DNA from: an uncultured Selenomonadaceae bacterium
GTDB taxonomy: Bacteria > Bacillota > Negativicutes > Selenomonadales > Selenomonadaceae
Direction of reading: 5' to 3'
Length of the DNA stretch: 64,000 nucleotides
NCBI GenBank assembly: GCA_905235685.1
Contig: CAJOMO010000002.1
Span: 1 to 64,000 of the forward strand
Shown piece after piece: positions 17,564 to 26,585 of the stretch. Position 1 is the first letter of the stretch; every line of letters begins with the position of its first letter. A program made the position numbers and the translations under genes. The notes under the pieces were generated by a model. That model saw only the letters and a program-made list of their open reading frames with translations. It did not search any database and was not told the DNA's origin.

Positions 17564-20379
17564 GTACTGCGCGACCGGATTTGCTTACTGAATTGAACGA
17601 CGCCATGAGCCAAATTTACGACGAAAACAGATTTTACAATCAGCAGATTCACGAAAAATATATGGCAACCAGCGGCACGAATGCTTTTCTGTCGAGTGAC
17701 GCGTTGCATTGGCTGGACGAACACGGCGCAATTCGCGTTGGTTATCTGGATAATTATTTGCCGTTCTGCGCGAAAAGTTCAGGCGGCGTTACGGGCGTGC
17801 TGAATGATTATTTGACGCTTGCAAAAACGACGGCGAAAAATGCGCGGCTGAATTTTGAGACTTATGCTTATCCAAATTTGGAGGCGGCGTTGGAGGCTCT
17901 GCGCGCCGGAAATATCGATTGCGTTTTCCCCGTGAATATCAGCGCGTATGACGGCGAAGAATCGGGCGTTATGGCAACCTCGCCGATTCTTCAAACGGAA
18001 ATGTATTTAGTTGTAAACCGCGGCAATCAAAATCAAATTTCCGCGGAACAGCCAATGACTATCGCCGTTGACCGGCAGAATATTAACCACGCAACTTTTT
18101 TGAAGGATAATTTCCCGAAATGGACGATTTTAAATTGCAACGGGCTTGAAGAATGTTTCAGCGCTGTTGAATCCGGCAAGGCGAACGGCGCAATTCTCAG
18201 CAATTATCGCGTTATCCAGACGGAAAATCTTTTGAATCGATATGGACTTTTGGCGCTAACCACGGGCAAGTCGATGGATTTTTCATTTGTCGTGCTGCGC
18301 TCCGAAAGTAAACTTTATCATATCTTGAACAAAACCGCGAGTTTAATTCCGCACGCCGCGATAAATTCAGCGCTGACTTTGTATTCTTATCCGGAAAATA
18401 AATTTTCGCTGATAGATTTTTTACGCCGAAATTGGATAGTGGTAATTTTGGTAGTTGTGGCGGCGGCGATTTTGATAATCAGAATGCGCGACCGTCAAGC
18501 CAAACTTAGGGAAAAGGATTTGGCAGATCGCTTGCAAGTTCAAAATCAACTCTTGGAAAATGAGCGCAAAGTTCGCGAAGTCGACGCAATGATTAACGCG
18601 GTTGCCGCCGATTATCGCAGTGTCTTTTACGTGGATTTGGATAATGACGAGAGCATTTGTTACCGCGCCAAAACAACTACCGGCAGTCAGGCGAGCGACA
18701 TTGTCGGCGTAAAGAAGGGCGATCATTTCCCGTTCCTCGAAAAATTTATTCAATACGCGAATACTTTTGTTGCCGAGCCCTATCGCGCAGATTTTTTGAA
18801 TTTTATCAAGCCGGAAAATATTCGTGCAAAATTGGCGAAAGAACTTATCACGGCGCACCGATATTTGGCTGTCCGCGACGGCAAGGAATATTACGAAATG
18901 ATTCGCGTTGTAAATATCAATCCGGTTTTGCACCAAAATACCAAAGACATTCATTCGGTAAGCATAGGTTTTGCCGATGTCGACAGCGAAACGCGCGAAA
19001 CTTTGCAGAGAAACCGCGCGCTGTCGGACGCCCTGCAACAGGCTGAAACCGCAAACGCCGTTAAAACTTCATTTCTAAGTTCCGTCAGCCACGAAATTCG
19101 CACGCCAATGAACGCAATTGTCGGGCTGAATACATTGGCGCTGCACGATCCGAATCTTCCCGAAAAAACCCGCGGCTATCTTGAAAAAATCAGCCACAGT
19201 TCCCAACATTTAATGCACTTGATTAATGACGTTTTGGATATGAACAGAATTGACAGCGGGCGGCTGAAAGTCCGCGAGGCGAAATTTGATTTTCAGAAAA
19301 TGCTTGAGCAAATTAATGATATGATTCAAGCGCAGTGCCAGGAAAAAAATTTGCGCTATGATTTTAAAATTGTCGGCGATGTCGACGAATATTATATCGG
19401 CGACGAAATGAAATTGCGACAGATTCTGATTAACATTTTGGGCAATGCCGTCAAGTACACTTCGGAAGGCTCGGTTGGATTTATCGTAGAATTGTTGACG
19501 AAGTACGGCGATTTTGCGTCGTTGAAGTTCACCGTCAAAGATACCGGCATTGGTATGGATAAGGCTTATTTGCCGAAAATTTTTGAGCCGTTTTCGCAGG
19601 AAGACATCGAGCAAGCCAACAAATACGGCAGCACCGGTTTGGGTATGGCGATTACGAAAAATATTATCGATATGTTAAACGGCAAAATTGAAGTCGACAG
19701 CGTAAAAGACGTCGGCTCCATTTTCACGGTGACCATTTCGCTGAAAATTGTTAGCGCAAGCAAAAAAGCCGCGAAAACTACTCCGCAGCCGAAAGTTACC
19801 AAAGCTAAATCTGAAGTTATCAAAGCTAAGCCGAAAGTTGCTAAATCCGAGCCGGAAATTGTTAAAGCCGAGCCGGAAATTGTTAAAGCTGAGCCGGAAG
19901 TTGTTGAAGCCACGCCGGAAATTGTTGAAGCCGCGCCGGAAATTCCGGAAGAGCCCGAAGTTGTTCCGGAAGAGCCCGAAGTCGAAGATTTAGCCGGTAA
20001 ACGCGTCCTTATCGCCGAAGATTTGATTGTCAACGCTGATATTCTTAAAGACATTTTGGAGCTGCGCGAAATTAAATCCGAGCGCGCCGAAAACGGTAAA
20101 GTTGCCGCTGAAATGTTTGAAAAGTCCGCGCCGAAATATTATGACGCGATTTTGATGGATATTCGAATGCCGGTAATGGACGGTTTGAAATCTGCCAGAA
20201 CGATTCGCGCGCTTGACCGCCCCGACGCGAAAACTATTCCGATTATCGCCGTGACCGCCAACGCCTTTGCTGAAGACGTTCAACGTTCGTTGCAAGCCGG
20301 TATGAATGCTCATTTGTCAAAACCGATTGAGCCGGACAAACTTTTTGAGACGCTTGAGAAACTTATTTTCAAAAAATAA
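17560..20379 (+). CDS. Hybrid sensor histidine kinase, main part: second solute-binding domain, kinase and receiver
   Basis: Continues the preceding frame; its GTG overlaps the upstream stop codon (GTGA). Order: end of the first binding domain, second SBP_bac_3 domain (about 50-270, IRVGYLDNYLPFCA), transmembrane helix (about 290-308, VVILVVVAAAILII), a linker region, HisKA with the phospho-acceptor His in SSVSHEIRTPMN (about 506-517), HATPase (NILGNAVKYTSEG; GSTGLGMAITK). Then comes a Lys/Pro/Glu repeat linker (about 735-810), and a receiver domain with the phospho-Asp in ILMDIRMPVMDG. It would sense a periplasmic ligand and relay phosphate to an unidentified regulator. If translated alone it lacks a signal peptide, so function likely needs frame restoration. 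Confidence 0.88.
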   Translation: MSTARPDLLTELNDAMSQIYDENRFYNQQIHEKYMATSGTNAFLSSDALHWLDEHGAIRVGYLDNYLPFCAKSSGGVTGVLNDYLTLAKTTAKNARLNFETYAYPNLEAALEALRAGNIDCVFPVNISAYDGEESGVMATSPILQTEMYLVVNRGNQNQISAEQPMTIAVDRQNINHATFLKDNFPKWTILNCNGLEECFSAVESGKANGAILSNYRVIQTENLLNRYGLLALTTGKSMDFSFVVLRSESKLYHILNKTASLIPHAAINSALTLYSYPENKFSLIDFLRRNWIVVILVVVAAAILIIRMRDRQAKLREKDLADRLQVQNQLLENERKVREVDAMINAVAADYRSVFYVDLDNDESICYRAKTTTGSQASDIVGVKKGDHFPFLEKFIQYANTFVAEPYRADFLNFIKPENIRAKLAKELITAHRYLAVRDGKEYYEMIRVVNINPVLHQNTKDIHSVSIGFADVDSETRETLQRNRALSDALQQAETANAVKTSFLSSVSHEIRTPMNAIVGLNTLALHDPNLPEKTRGYLEKISHSSQHLMHLINDVLDMNRIDSGRLKVREAKFDFQKMLEQINDMIQAQCQEKNLRYDFKIVGDVDEYYIGDEMKLRQILINILGNAVKYTSEGSVGFIVELLTKYGDFASLKFTVKDTGIGMDKAYLPKIFEPFSQEDIEQANKYGSTGLGMAITKNIIDMLNGKIEVDSVKDVGSIFTVTISLKIVSASKKAAKTTPQPKVTKAKSEVIKAKPKVAKSEPEIVKAEPEIVKAEPEVVEATPEIVEAAPEIPEEPEVVPEEPEVEDLAGKRVLIAEDLIVNADILKDILELREIKSERAENGKVAAEMFEKSAPKYYDAILMDIRMPVMDGLKSARTIRALDRPDAKTIPIIAVTANAFAEDVQRSLQAGMNAHLSKPIEPDKLFETLEKLIFKK

Positions 20380-20399
20380 AATTTTTAGGAGGGCTTAAA

Positions 20400-20718
20400 A
20401 TGAAAAAAAATTAAAATCACGGTGATTGCAACGACTTTCAACGAAGAAATTGCAAAAAAATATGCGGCTGAAGGTTTGACGGCTTGCACTTACAACACGG
20501 TCGGGCAAATTTTTTATTCTGACGGCTGGCAAAAACCGGCGGGGCTTTGCGATAACGCCTGGCTTTGCATGCGTGAATATGTTTTTGCGTTGTCGCACGG
20601 CGGGAAAAATTTTTTCGACGGCTGGCTCAAAGACGAAAACGTTGCAATAATTTCGTGCAATGACGGCACGCGTCCGGTTGTTTTCAAAATCGAGGCGACG
20701 GACGAGGACGCCAATTAA
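20400..20718 (+). pseudogene. TIGR04076-like small protein, frame broken at an A8 run right after the start codon
   Basis: A strong GGAGGG site precedes ATG 20400, but the next codons hit a TAA because eight A residues follow (20403-20410). With seven A the frame reads M-K-K-I-K-I-T-V-I-A-T-T and joins a 98-residue open frame. That frame has the family pattern: AAEGLTACTYNTVGQIFYSD, then GWQKPAGLCDNAW and CNDGTRPVVFKIE. The family is small, Cys-containing and of unknown function. The open frame could also start at GTG 20422 without a ribosome-binding site. Slippage, phase variation or sequencing error are all possible. Confidence 0.7.
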
Positions 20719-20721
20719 AAA

Positions 20722-21063
20722 TTATCGAACTTTGGCGGAAAACAGGAAAATTAAAATCGTGATAAAAATTCCTGCGACGCCGTAAATTGGACCTTCATAA
20801 ATGAACGCGTAAATCGTGGCGGCAAGGCAGAACAGCGTAGCAAAAAGCGTTTGTTTGGCGGCTTCGCGGCGGTACAGAAAAGTTTTGTAGTCAACGCCGG
20901 TTGCCTGCTTAAAGCAATCGTGGCAAATGATTTGCTTTTCGCCCTTCATAGTTTTGTGAATGAGCGCGTCTTTTTCGGCAAGTTTTTTACCGCAAATCGC
21001 GCAGTTGAGCTTAAGTTTTTTAGTCGGTTTCTGCAAAGTGACCGGCTTTTTTTCGTCTGGCAA
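20722..21063 (-). CDS. Small membrane protein with a zinc-ribbon-like Cys pair
   Basis: A 113-residue protein of unknown function. Two CxxC motifs (NCAICGKK near 20 and ICHDCFK near 48) suggest a zinc ribbon. Two hydrophobic segments (about 72-90 and 93-110) suggest a C-terminal hairpin in the membrane. The TTG start lies right at the end of hemL, with AAGGAG inside hemL, so it is probably co-transcribed with and translationally coupled to hemL. Confidence 0.65.
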   Translation of the reverse strand: MPDEKKPVTLQKPTKKLKLNCAICGKKLAEKDALIHKTMKGEKQIICHDCFKQATGVDYKTFLYRREAAKQTLFATLFCLAATIYAFIYEGPIYGVAGIFITILIFLFSAKVR

Positions 21064-22335
21064 TTAAAGCAACTCCTTGACAGTGATTTTGGCGGCGTCC
21101 AAAGTTTTCTCAATATCGGCGTCGGTATGAGCGGCTGAAACAAACAGCGTTTCGAATTGAGACGGCGCGAGGTAAATCCCGCGCTCCAACATTTTGACAA
21201 ACCAGCGCTTAAATTTTTCTTGATTGGCAGCGGCGGCGTTCGCGTAATTTGTAACTTTTTTATCGGTGAAAAATATGCTGAACATCGAGCCGGCTTGAGG
21301 GATTTGGACATTCGCGCCGAAAATATTTTTGAGCTCGTCGACAAGCGCTGAAGTTTTCGCGTTAACTTTTTCGATAAAATTGGGCGTGTCAATCAGAATT
21401 TGCAGCGTTTCAATACCGGCAGTCATGGCAAGCGGGTTGCCGCTCAAAGTTCCGGCTTGATAAATTTTGCCGTCGGGCGAAACATTGCGCATAATTTCAG
21501 CTTTGCCGCCGTAGCAAGCGCAGGGCAAACCGCCGCCGATAATTTTTCCAAGACAAGTCAAATCCGGCGTGATTTTAAATTCCGCCTGCACGTTGTTTCG
21601 GAAACCGCACATAACTTCGTCGAAAATCAGCAGCGCGCCAAATTTTTTAGTTACTTCGCGCAGATTTTGTAAAAAATTATTTTCCGGCAAGACAAGCCCC
21701 ATATTACCGGCAATCGGCTCGACTATAACGCAAGCAATTTTTTTGCCGCATTCAGCAAAAATTTTTTCGACGGCGGCGCTATCGTTGTACGGCAAAGCGA
21801 TTGTGTCCTGCGCGATATTTTTTGTGACGCCAGGGCTGGAAGGCTCGCCGAAAGTAGCCGCGCCCGAACCTGCATTAACCAACAAACTGTCGCTGTGTCC
21901 GTGATAGCAGCCGATGAATTTTACAATTTTATCGCGACCGGTAACGCCGCGAGCAACTCGAAGGGCGCTCATAGTTGCCTCTGTGCCGGAATTTACCATG
22001 CGCATAACTTCCATACTCGGATAAATTTTTTGAACAAGCTCAGCTAAGCGCGTTTCAAGTTCGGTAGGTGCGCCGTAACTTGTGCCGCGCTCGACAGCTT
22101 TTTTCAGAGCGGCAACAACTTTTTCGTGAGCGTGCCCCAAAATCATTGGCCCCCACGAGCCGACGTAATCAACATAATCGTTGCCGTCAATATCGAAAAT
22201 GTGAGAGCCTTTGGCGTGCGAGATAAAAGGCGGCGTGCAATCGATGTTGCTAAATGAGCGAACGGGACTGTTGACACCACCAGGCATAAATTTTTTCGCG
22301 CAGTTGAAAGCGGCTATCGATTTTTTCAAATTCAA
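21064..22335 (-). CDS. hemL: Glutamate-1-semialdehyde 2,1-aminomutase
   Basis: HemL converts glutamate-1-semialdehyde to 5-aminolevulinate, the tetrapyrrole precursor, using PLP. The N-terminal signature ([12 protein letters not shown]), the substrate/cofactor region ([16 protein letters not shown]), the Asp that contacts PLP ([11 protein letters not shown]) and the PLP lysine in [11 protein letters not shown] are all present. Length is 423 residues, as in the family. The start is TTG with GGGAGG eight bases upstream. The membrane protein gene follows without a gap; no other haem gene is adjacent. Confidence 0.96.
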   Translation of the reverse strand: MNLKKSIAAFNCAKKFMPGGVNSPVRSFSNIDCTPPFISHAKGSHIFDIDGNDYVDYVGSWGPMILGHAHEKVVAALKKAVERGTSYGAPTELETRLAELVQKIYPSMEVMRMVNSGTEATMSALRVARGVTGRDKIVKFIGCYHGHSDSLLVNAGSGAATFGEPSSPGVTKNIAQDTIALPYNDSAAVEKIFAECGKKIACVIVEPIAGNMGLVLPENNFLQNLREVTKKFGALLIFDEVMCGFRNNVQAEFKITPDLTCLGKIIGGGLPCACYGGKAEIMRNVSPDGKIYQAGTLSGNPLAMTAGIETLQILIDTPNFIEKVNAKTSALVDELKNIFGANVQIPQAGSMFSIFFTDKKVTNYANAAAANQEKFKRWFVKMLERGIYLAPSQFETLFVSAAHTDADIEKTLDAAKITVKELL

Positions 22336-22365
22336 ATTTTAAACCTCCCAAACCTTTGCAAGTGA

Positions 22366-22472
22366 GAGGCGCGCACGGACGCGCGCCCGAACCCCGCCGC
22401 GAATTAGTCGACCGGAAGTCGACTATCTGAGCGGCGCTTTCTTTGCCAGCGTTTCTTTCTAGAAAGAAATGC
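22366..22472 (-). repeat. Triple-hairpin intergenic repeat, copy 2
   Basis: Lies immediately after the GalT-like gene in its own sense. It has the T/A-rich hairpin (TTTCTTTC/GAAAGAAA), GCAAAGAAA, a CGCCGC/GCGGCG stem enclosing TAGTCGAC/GTCGACTA, and a terminal GC hairpin with a TCCG loop. The stem bases differ from the other copies by paired changes. Confidence 0.85.
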
Positions 22473-22477
22473 TGTTA

Positions 22478-23260
22478 TTAATTAAAAACAACGACCTTAT
22501 CTTGAAAATAAATTTTGTAAACTTCTTCGGCGATTTGCGGGATATTTCGCGGCAAAAAATGTACATTGTACCCGACAAAATACGGCGAAGTTGCGAAGCG
22601 CGGCATCATTTTTGCGTAGATAATTCCTGCGCGACGATAGAAAAAAATATTGTAACTGCTAAGATTTTTGCGGAAAAAATTCATCAGATAATGGACGCCA
22701 ATTTGCAAAAAATCAGCAAGAGTATCGATATCGCCGCCGCCCTCGACAACAACATTCAATTCACCGAAACCTACGCGCGGACAATTCGAAACATTCAACT
22801 CAACGCCATTTTTTTTAGCAATGACAAGCCCGCGCATTTCCTCGACTTCAAAAAGCAAATCCGAATTTAGCCGCGGAAATCCAACAATCTGCATATGCGG
22901 GTGCTTAATCGTGCCGCCCGACATCGGACCAAAATTTTTGAAAAATAAAACTTCCTCGTACTTGCCCGAATCGATTAATTTATTCCAGTGTTTAATTCCC
23001 ATCCGAATCACGCGGCGCATATGAGCGCGGCTGTATTTCGGCATATCAATATCGCAGTCCTTGCCCTCAATCAGCACAAATAAATCAGCGCCCTCAATCA
23101 CCGGATATTTATTCCGCAGAAAAATAATATCGCTGTCGGTATCCAAAATATTCGTCAAATGTTCCACGTCGCAAAATGGGCAGGCGTTTTCCGTGTGAAC
23201 AATATTCTCCGGCTTGGTTTTGCCAATTTCCGTGTTAAATTTTATCAAATTAAAATTCAT
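22478..23260 (-). CDS. GalT-like HIT-superfamily protein (DUF4931)
   Basis: A 260-residue protein resembling galactose-1-phosphate uridylyltransferases. The nucleotidyl-transfer motif HPHMQIVG gives the H-x-H-x-Q catalytic signature, and CPFCDVEH near residue 24 could be half of a zinc site. It probably transfers or cleaves a nucleoside monophosphate, but the substrate is unknown. The ATG at 23260 begins the conserved region (MNFNLIKFNTEIGK); earlier in-frame starts up to 23347 run into the flippase promoter region. The stop codon is followed by repeat copy 2. Confidence 0.75.
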   Translation of the reverse strand: MNFNLIKFNTEIGKTKPENIVHTENACPFCDVEHLTNILDTDSDIIFLRNKYPVIEGADLFVLIEGKDCDIDMPKYSRAHMRRVIRMGIKHWNKLIDSGKYEEVLFFKNFGPMSGGTIKHPHMQIVGFPRLNSDLLFEVEEMRGLVIAKKNGVELNVSNCPRVGFGELNVVVEGGGDIDTLADFLQIGVHYLMNFFRKNLSSYNIFFYRRAGIIYAKMMPRFATSPYFVGYNVHFLPRNIPQIAEEVYKIYFQDKVVVFN

Positions 23261-23369
23261 ACGCCCCGCCCTCTTCGAAAAATTCATATACAAAGCCGCG
23301 CCAAAAATGCTATAATCCATTATAACTTTGACTAAATTTTTTTGCAACTAGGCGGTGTAACATACAGGA

Positions 23370-24998
23370 ATGGCGGAAACAAAATCAACCGGCAGTGAAA
23401 AATTTTTAAAAGGCACGCTGATTTTAACGGTGTCCAGTTTCGTGGTAAAAGTCATCGGCTCGCTGAATTGGATATTCGTATCGCGAATATTGGGCGGCGA
23501 AGGCATCGGGCTTTATCAAATGGCGTTCCCAATTTATTTTTTCGCAATGACAGTTTCGCAGGCGGGCGTCCCCGTGGCAATCTCGATAATCACGGCGGAG
23601 CGCGTCGCACTAAATGACATTTTCGGAGCAAAACGAGTTTTCAGAATCTCAATGGCGCTCATGCTTTTCACCGGAATAATTTTTTCAGTGCTAACATATT
23701 TTTCGGCAAGCTGGTTAATCGAATGGCAATTCATACGAGACGCGCGCGCCTATATGTCCGTGGTAGTTTTAGCGCCAACGGTTTTCTTCGTAACATTTTT
23801 GGCGGCGTCAAGAGGCTACTTGCAAGGCTGGCAAAGAATGACACCAACCGCAGTTAGTCAAATCGTCGAGCAAATTTTCCGCGTGATAACAATGATAGTC
23901 TTAGCCGATTTGTTATTGCCGTGGGGGTTGGACTACGCGGCGGCGGGCGCAAGTTTGGGCGCATTGGCGGGCGCAGTCACCGGTTTAATGGTTTTGGTTT
24001 ACTTCCACATAAAGCTGAACAGGGAAATTGAATTTAAATACGGCGCGAATTTGCAACCAACCGCACAATCAGCTTCCGAGTCGACATTTTCAATAATCAA
24101 GCGAATTTTCGTCTTAGCCTTGCCGGTATCGGCGGCGTCGATAATGTTGCCGGTCGTGTCGAATTTGGATTTAATGATCGTTCCGCAGCGCCTGGAAGTG
24201 GCGGGCTATTCGGTGCGTCAAGCGACAGAGCTTTTCGGATATTTAAACGGCATGGCAGTTCCGCTGATAAATTTGGCAACGATTTTAACGGCGTCATTGG
24301 CTGTGTCAATCGTACCGGCAATTTCCGAGGCGCGCGCCTTGAAACAAACCGACAGAATTTATAACCAAACGGCGGCGGCAGTCCGAATTTCAAATTTCGT
24401 GTGCTTTCCGGCGTTCGTGGTAGTATTTTTCTTAGCAACTCCGATTTCCAGCTTGATTTACAACGCGCCAGGCGCAGGTCCGGCGGTAATGATTTCGGCG
24501 GTATCGATAATTTTGCTGGGCTTACATCAAGTTTCAACGGGCGTCTTGCAGGGCTTAGGACACACGACAATTCCAATGGTGAATATGATATTGGCGGCGG
24601 CGGCGAAAGTTTTTTTGAATTGGCATTTGACGGCGCTACCGGCGTTCGGAATAATGGGCGCGGCTTGGGCGACGGCGGCTGATATGGGCGTGGCGGCTTT
24701 TATCAATTTATACTTCATTTACAAATATATCGGCTACAAGATTGAGCTGGGGCAACTTTTCAAAACGATATGCGCGGCGGGCGTTATGGCGGTCGTGGTT
24801 AAATTTTTCTACGAGCTAACGATGGCTGAGTGGCACATTGAAGTTATTTCGACATTCGGCGCGGTGTTTGTCGGCTGCGCGGTTTATATTATAGCGGTAG
24901 CGCTTTTCGGCGGTATGCGCAAAGAGGATATGCAACAAATTCCGATGATTGGCAGAATCGCCGTGAAGATTTTGAGCAGGATTGGCATTTTTAAATGA
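23370..24998 (+). CDS. Polysaccharide/lipid flippase of the MATE-like SpoVB family
   Basis: An integral membrane protein with about 14 hydrophobic helices, 542 residues. The N-terminus (KGTLILTVSSFVVKVIGSLNWIFVSR, read in two parts) and the region GGEGIGLYQMAFPIYF are typical of the SpoVB/YtgP branch of the MOP superfamily. These flip lipid-linked saccharides across the inner membrane. It may serve envelope polysaccharide or peptidoglycan synthesis; sporulation is not implied. The ATG at 23370 is preceded by only a weak ribosome-binding site. It is divergent from the GalT-like gene and upstream of flgB. Confidence 0.85.
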   Translation: MAETKSTGSEKFLKGTLILTVSSFVVKVIGSLNWIFVSRILGGEGIGLYQMAFPIYFFAMTVSQAGVPVAISIITAERVALNDIFGAKRVFRISMALMLFTGIIFSVLTYFSASWLIEWQFIRDARAYMSVVVLAPTVFFVTFLAASRGYLQGWQRMTPTAVSQIVEQIFRVITMIVLADLLLPWGLDYAAAGASLGALAGAVTGLMVLVYFHIKLNREIEFKYGANLQPTAQSASESTFSIIKRIFVLALPVSAASIMLPVVSNLDLMIVPQRLEVAGYSVRQATELFGYLNGMAVPLINLATILTASLAVSIVPAISEARALKQTDRIYNQTAAAVRISNFVCFPAFVVVFFLATPISSLIYNAPGAGPAVMISAVSIILLGLHQVSTGVLQGLGHTTIPMVNMILAAAAKVFLNWHLTALPAFGIMGAAWATAADMGVAAFINLYFIYKYIGYKIELGQLFKTICAAGVMAVVVKFFYELTMAEWHIEVISTFGAVFVGCAVYIIAVALFGGMRKEDMQQIPMIGRIAVKILSRIGIFK

Positions 24999-25025
24999 AT
25001 CGACTGCGCGAATTTTCTTTGCCGA

Positions 25026-25055
25026 TTGAAGGATTTTCGCTTAACAGCGTAGAAT
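25026..25055 (+). promoter_or_regulatory. Candidate promoter of the flgB operon
   Basis: TTGAAG (25026-25031), 18-base spacer, TAGAAT (25050-25055), 36 bases before the flgB start codon. It looks like a housekeeping promoter rather than the sigma-28 type. Confidence 0.5.
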
Positions 25056-25090
25056 TTTTGTTTGAAAATAGTTAAAAGCAGGTGAAGTTT

Positions 25091-25522
25091 ATGCTTGAGC
25101 AGATTATGGGTTCGTCGAATTTTAATTATCTGCCGCGCGGAATGACGGCGGCTAGCATGCGGCAGGAAGTTGCCTCAAACAATATCGCCAATGTCAACAC
25201 GCCGAATTTCCGCAAAACCAATGTTGAATTTGAAGAGTTACTTGCCAATGAGCTTTATGGTGTAAGAGAGCCGGAAGGCAAATTGCAAATGGTTCGGACG
25301 CACGATAAGCATTTGCCGCCGAAGGTTATTATTCCTCGCGCAGAGCCGACGCTGATTCTCGACAATACCACAATGATGCGCGCGGACGACAATAACGTTG
25401 ACATCGATATCGAAATGGCGACTTTGGCGAAAAATCAGATTTACTACAACGCGCTTGCCACGCAACTTAGCAGCTACGTCAGCAGAATGCGTACCGCCAT
25501 TACCAGCGGCGGACAGAGTTGA
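25091..25522 (+). CDS. flgB: Flagellar basal-body rod protein FlgB
   Basis: FlgB is a proximal rod subunit of the flagellar basal body, exported through the type III apparatus. The rod-protein signature SNNIANVNTPNFRKTNVEFE is present near residues 30-50, and the C-terminal amphipathic helix (YYNALATQLSSYVSRMRTAI) polymerises the rod. Length is 143 residues. The ATG at 25091 has AGGTGA upstream. It heads flgB-flgC-fliE-fliF-fliG and is separated from flgC by a 73-bp palindrome of short repeats. Confidence 0.96.
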   Translation: MLEQIMGSSNFNYLPRGMTAASMRQEVASNNIANVNTPNFRKTNVEFEELLANELYGVREPEGKLQMVRTHDKHLPPKVIIPRAEPTLILDNTTMMRADDNNVDIDIEMATLAKNQIYYNALATQLSSYVSRMRTAITSGGQS

Positions 25523-25523
25523 T

Positions 25524-25596
25524 TTAGGAGATAGGAATTAGGAGTTAGTGAATAGGGAAAATCCCTAAATCTTAAATCCTATATCCTAAATCCTAA
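25524..25596. repeat. Long imperfect palindrome of TAGGA repeats between flgB and flgC
   Basis: A left arm of about 35 bases (25524-25558) is built of TTAGGA/ATAGGA units. The right arm (25562-25596) is built of the complementary TCCTAA/TCCTAT units, with only a few bases of loop. This is a heptamer-like short-repeat cassette that can fold into a long hairpin. It interrupts an otherwise tight flagellar gene pair. Confidence 0.85.
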
Positions 25597-25621
25597 AAAA
25601 CGACCGAAGGGAGTTTTTTCA

Positions 25622-26071
25622 ATGGGAATGTTTTTGGGAATTGACACTTCGGCGTCCGGTTTGACGGCTGAACGCTTGAGAATGGACGTCATTTCAAATA
25701 ATATCGCAAATGCAAATACTACACGCACGGAAGGCGGCGGCGCTTATCACAGGCGCTACGTTGTTTTCAATCCGCGCGAACGTCAACCAATGAGTTTCGA
25801 GGCGGCGCTCCAAAAAGCTACCGGCGCAGGTAAAAAAGTTGGCGAAGGCGTGCGCGCAGTTTCTATCGTCGAGGATACCGAGCAAGGACCGCTGGTTTAC
25901 GACCCCAGCCACCCCGACGCAAATGCTGACGGCTACGTCGAAAAGCCAAATGTCAATATCGTCACAGAAATGGTTGACATGATAACGGCTCACCGCGCTT
26001 ACGAGGCAAATACCACGGCGATTAATGCGGCAAAGGCTATGGCTCTGAAGGCGTTGGAAATCGGCAGGTAA
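25622..26071 (+). CDS. flgC: Flagellar basal-body rod protein FlgC
   Basis: FlgC is the second proximal rod subunit. It starts MGMFLGIDTSASGLTAERLR, carries the rod signature SNNIANANTTRTEGGGAYHR, and ends with the conserved helix (VDMITAHRAYEANTTAINAA). Length is 149 residues. The ATG has GAAGGGAG upstream. A promoter-like site lies between it and fliE, so the downstream genes may also be expressed separately. Confidence 0.96.
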   Translation: MGMFLGIDTSASGLTAERLRMDVISNNIANANTTRTEGGGAYHRRYVVFNPRERQPMSFEAALQKATGAGKKVGEGVRAVSIVEDTEQGPLVYDPSHPDANADGYVEKPNVNIVTEMVDMITAHRAYEANTTAINAAKAMALKALEIGR

Positions 26072-26114
26072 ATAAAGTTTTTCGTTTGCAACGTATATAA
26101 AATTAAAATTTCTG

Positions 26115-26142
26115 TGGCAAATATTTTTTAAGCTGTTATAAT
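26115..26142 (+). promoter_or_regulatory. Internal promoter before fliE
   Basis: TGGCAA (26115-26120), 16-base spacer, and a perfect TATAAT (26137-26142) in the 150-base flgC-fliE gap. Confidence 0.5.
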
Positions 26143-26221
26143 ATTTGTGGGTTTTATCGGTTTAAAATTTTTTTCAGCTATTATTAATATGTTATGCGAA
26201 TTTTTTAAGAGGAGTGATGAG

Positions 26222-26527
26222 ATGGAGATAACACCGCTGGAAATGACGCCCGTTAAAATGAGCGCTCATAGCCACCTGGGCGAATCAAGGCAAGTCGACG
26301 AACCGATAAAAACGTTTGGCGAAGTTTTGATTGACGCCGTGAAAAAAACAAATGAATTGCAGCTTGAATCCGATAAATTAAACGCGGCATTGGCGGCAGG
26401 CAGAGTTGAAGATATTTCTCAAGTAGTAGTCGCAGCGCAAAAAGCGGAAATTGCCGTACAGCTGGCACTTCAGCTAAGAAACCGAGCGACCTCTGCGTAT
26501 CAAGAAATTATGCGTATGCAGGTGTGA
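26222..26527 (+). CDS. fliE: Flagellar hook-basal body complex protein FliE
   Basis: FliE connects the MS ring to the rod. The 101-residue protein has the family pattern TFGEVLIDAVKKTNELQLES, and the end QLALQLRNRATSAYQEIMRM. The ATG at 26222 has AAGAGGAG upstream. It lies between flgC and fliF, its usual place. Confidence 0.94.
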   Translation: MEITPLEMTPVKMSAHSHLGESRQVDEPIKTFGEVLIDAVKKTNELQLESDKLNAALAAGRVEDISQVVVAAQKAEIAVQLALQLRNRATSAYQEIMRMQV

Positions 26528-26585
26528 TTTCAATCAAGGATAGAAACTAAAATAACAGGGAAGACGCGAGGGGACTGAGTATGAA

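Noticed and set aside
24995-25075. 26-codon frame overlapping the end of the flippase gene
   Set aside because: ATGA overlap is suggestive, but there is no ribosome-binding site and it overlies the flgB promoter; unlike the RiPP peptides, it has no paralog or motif.
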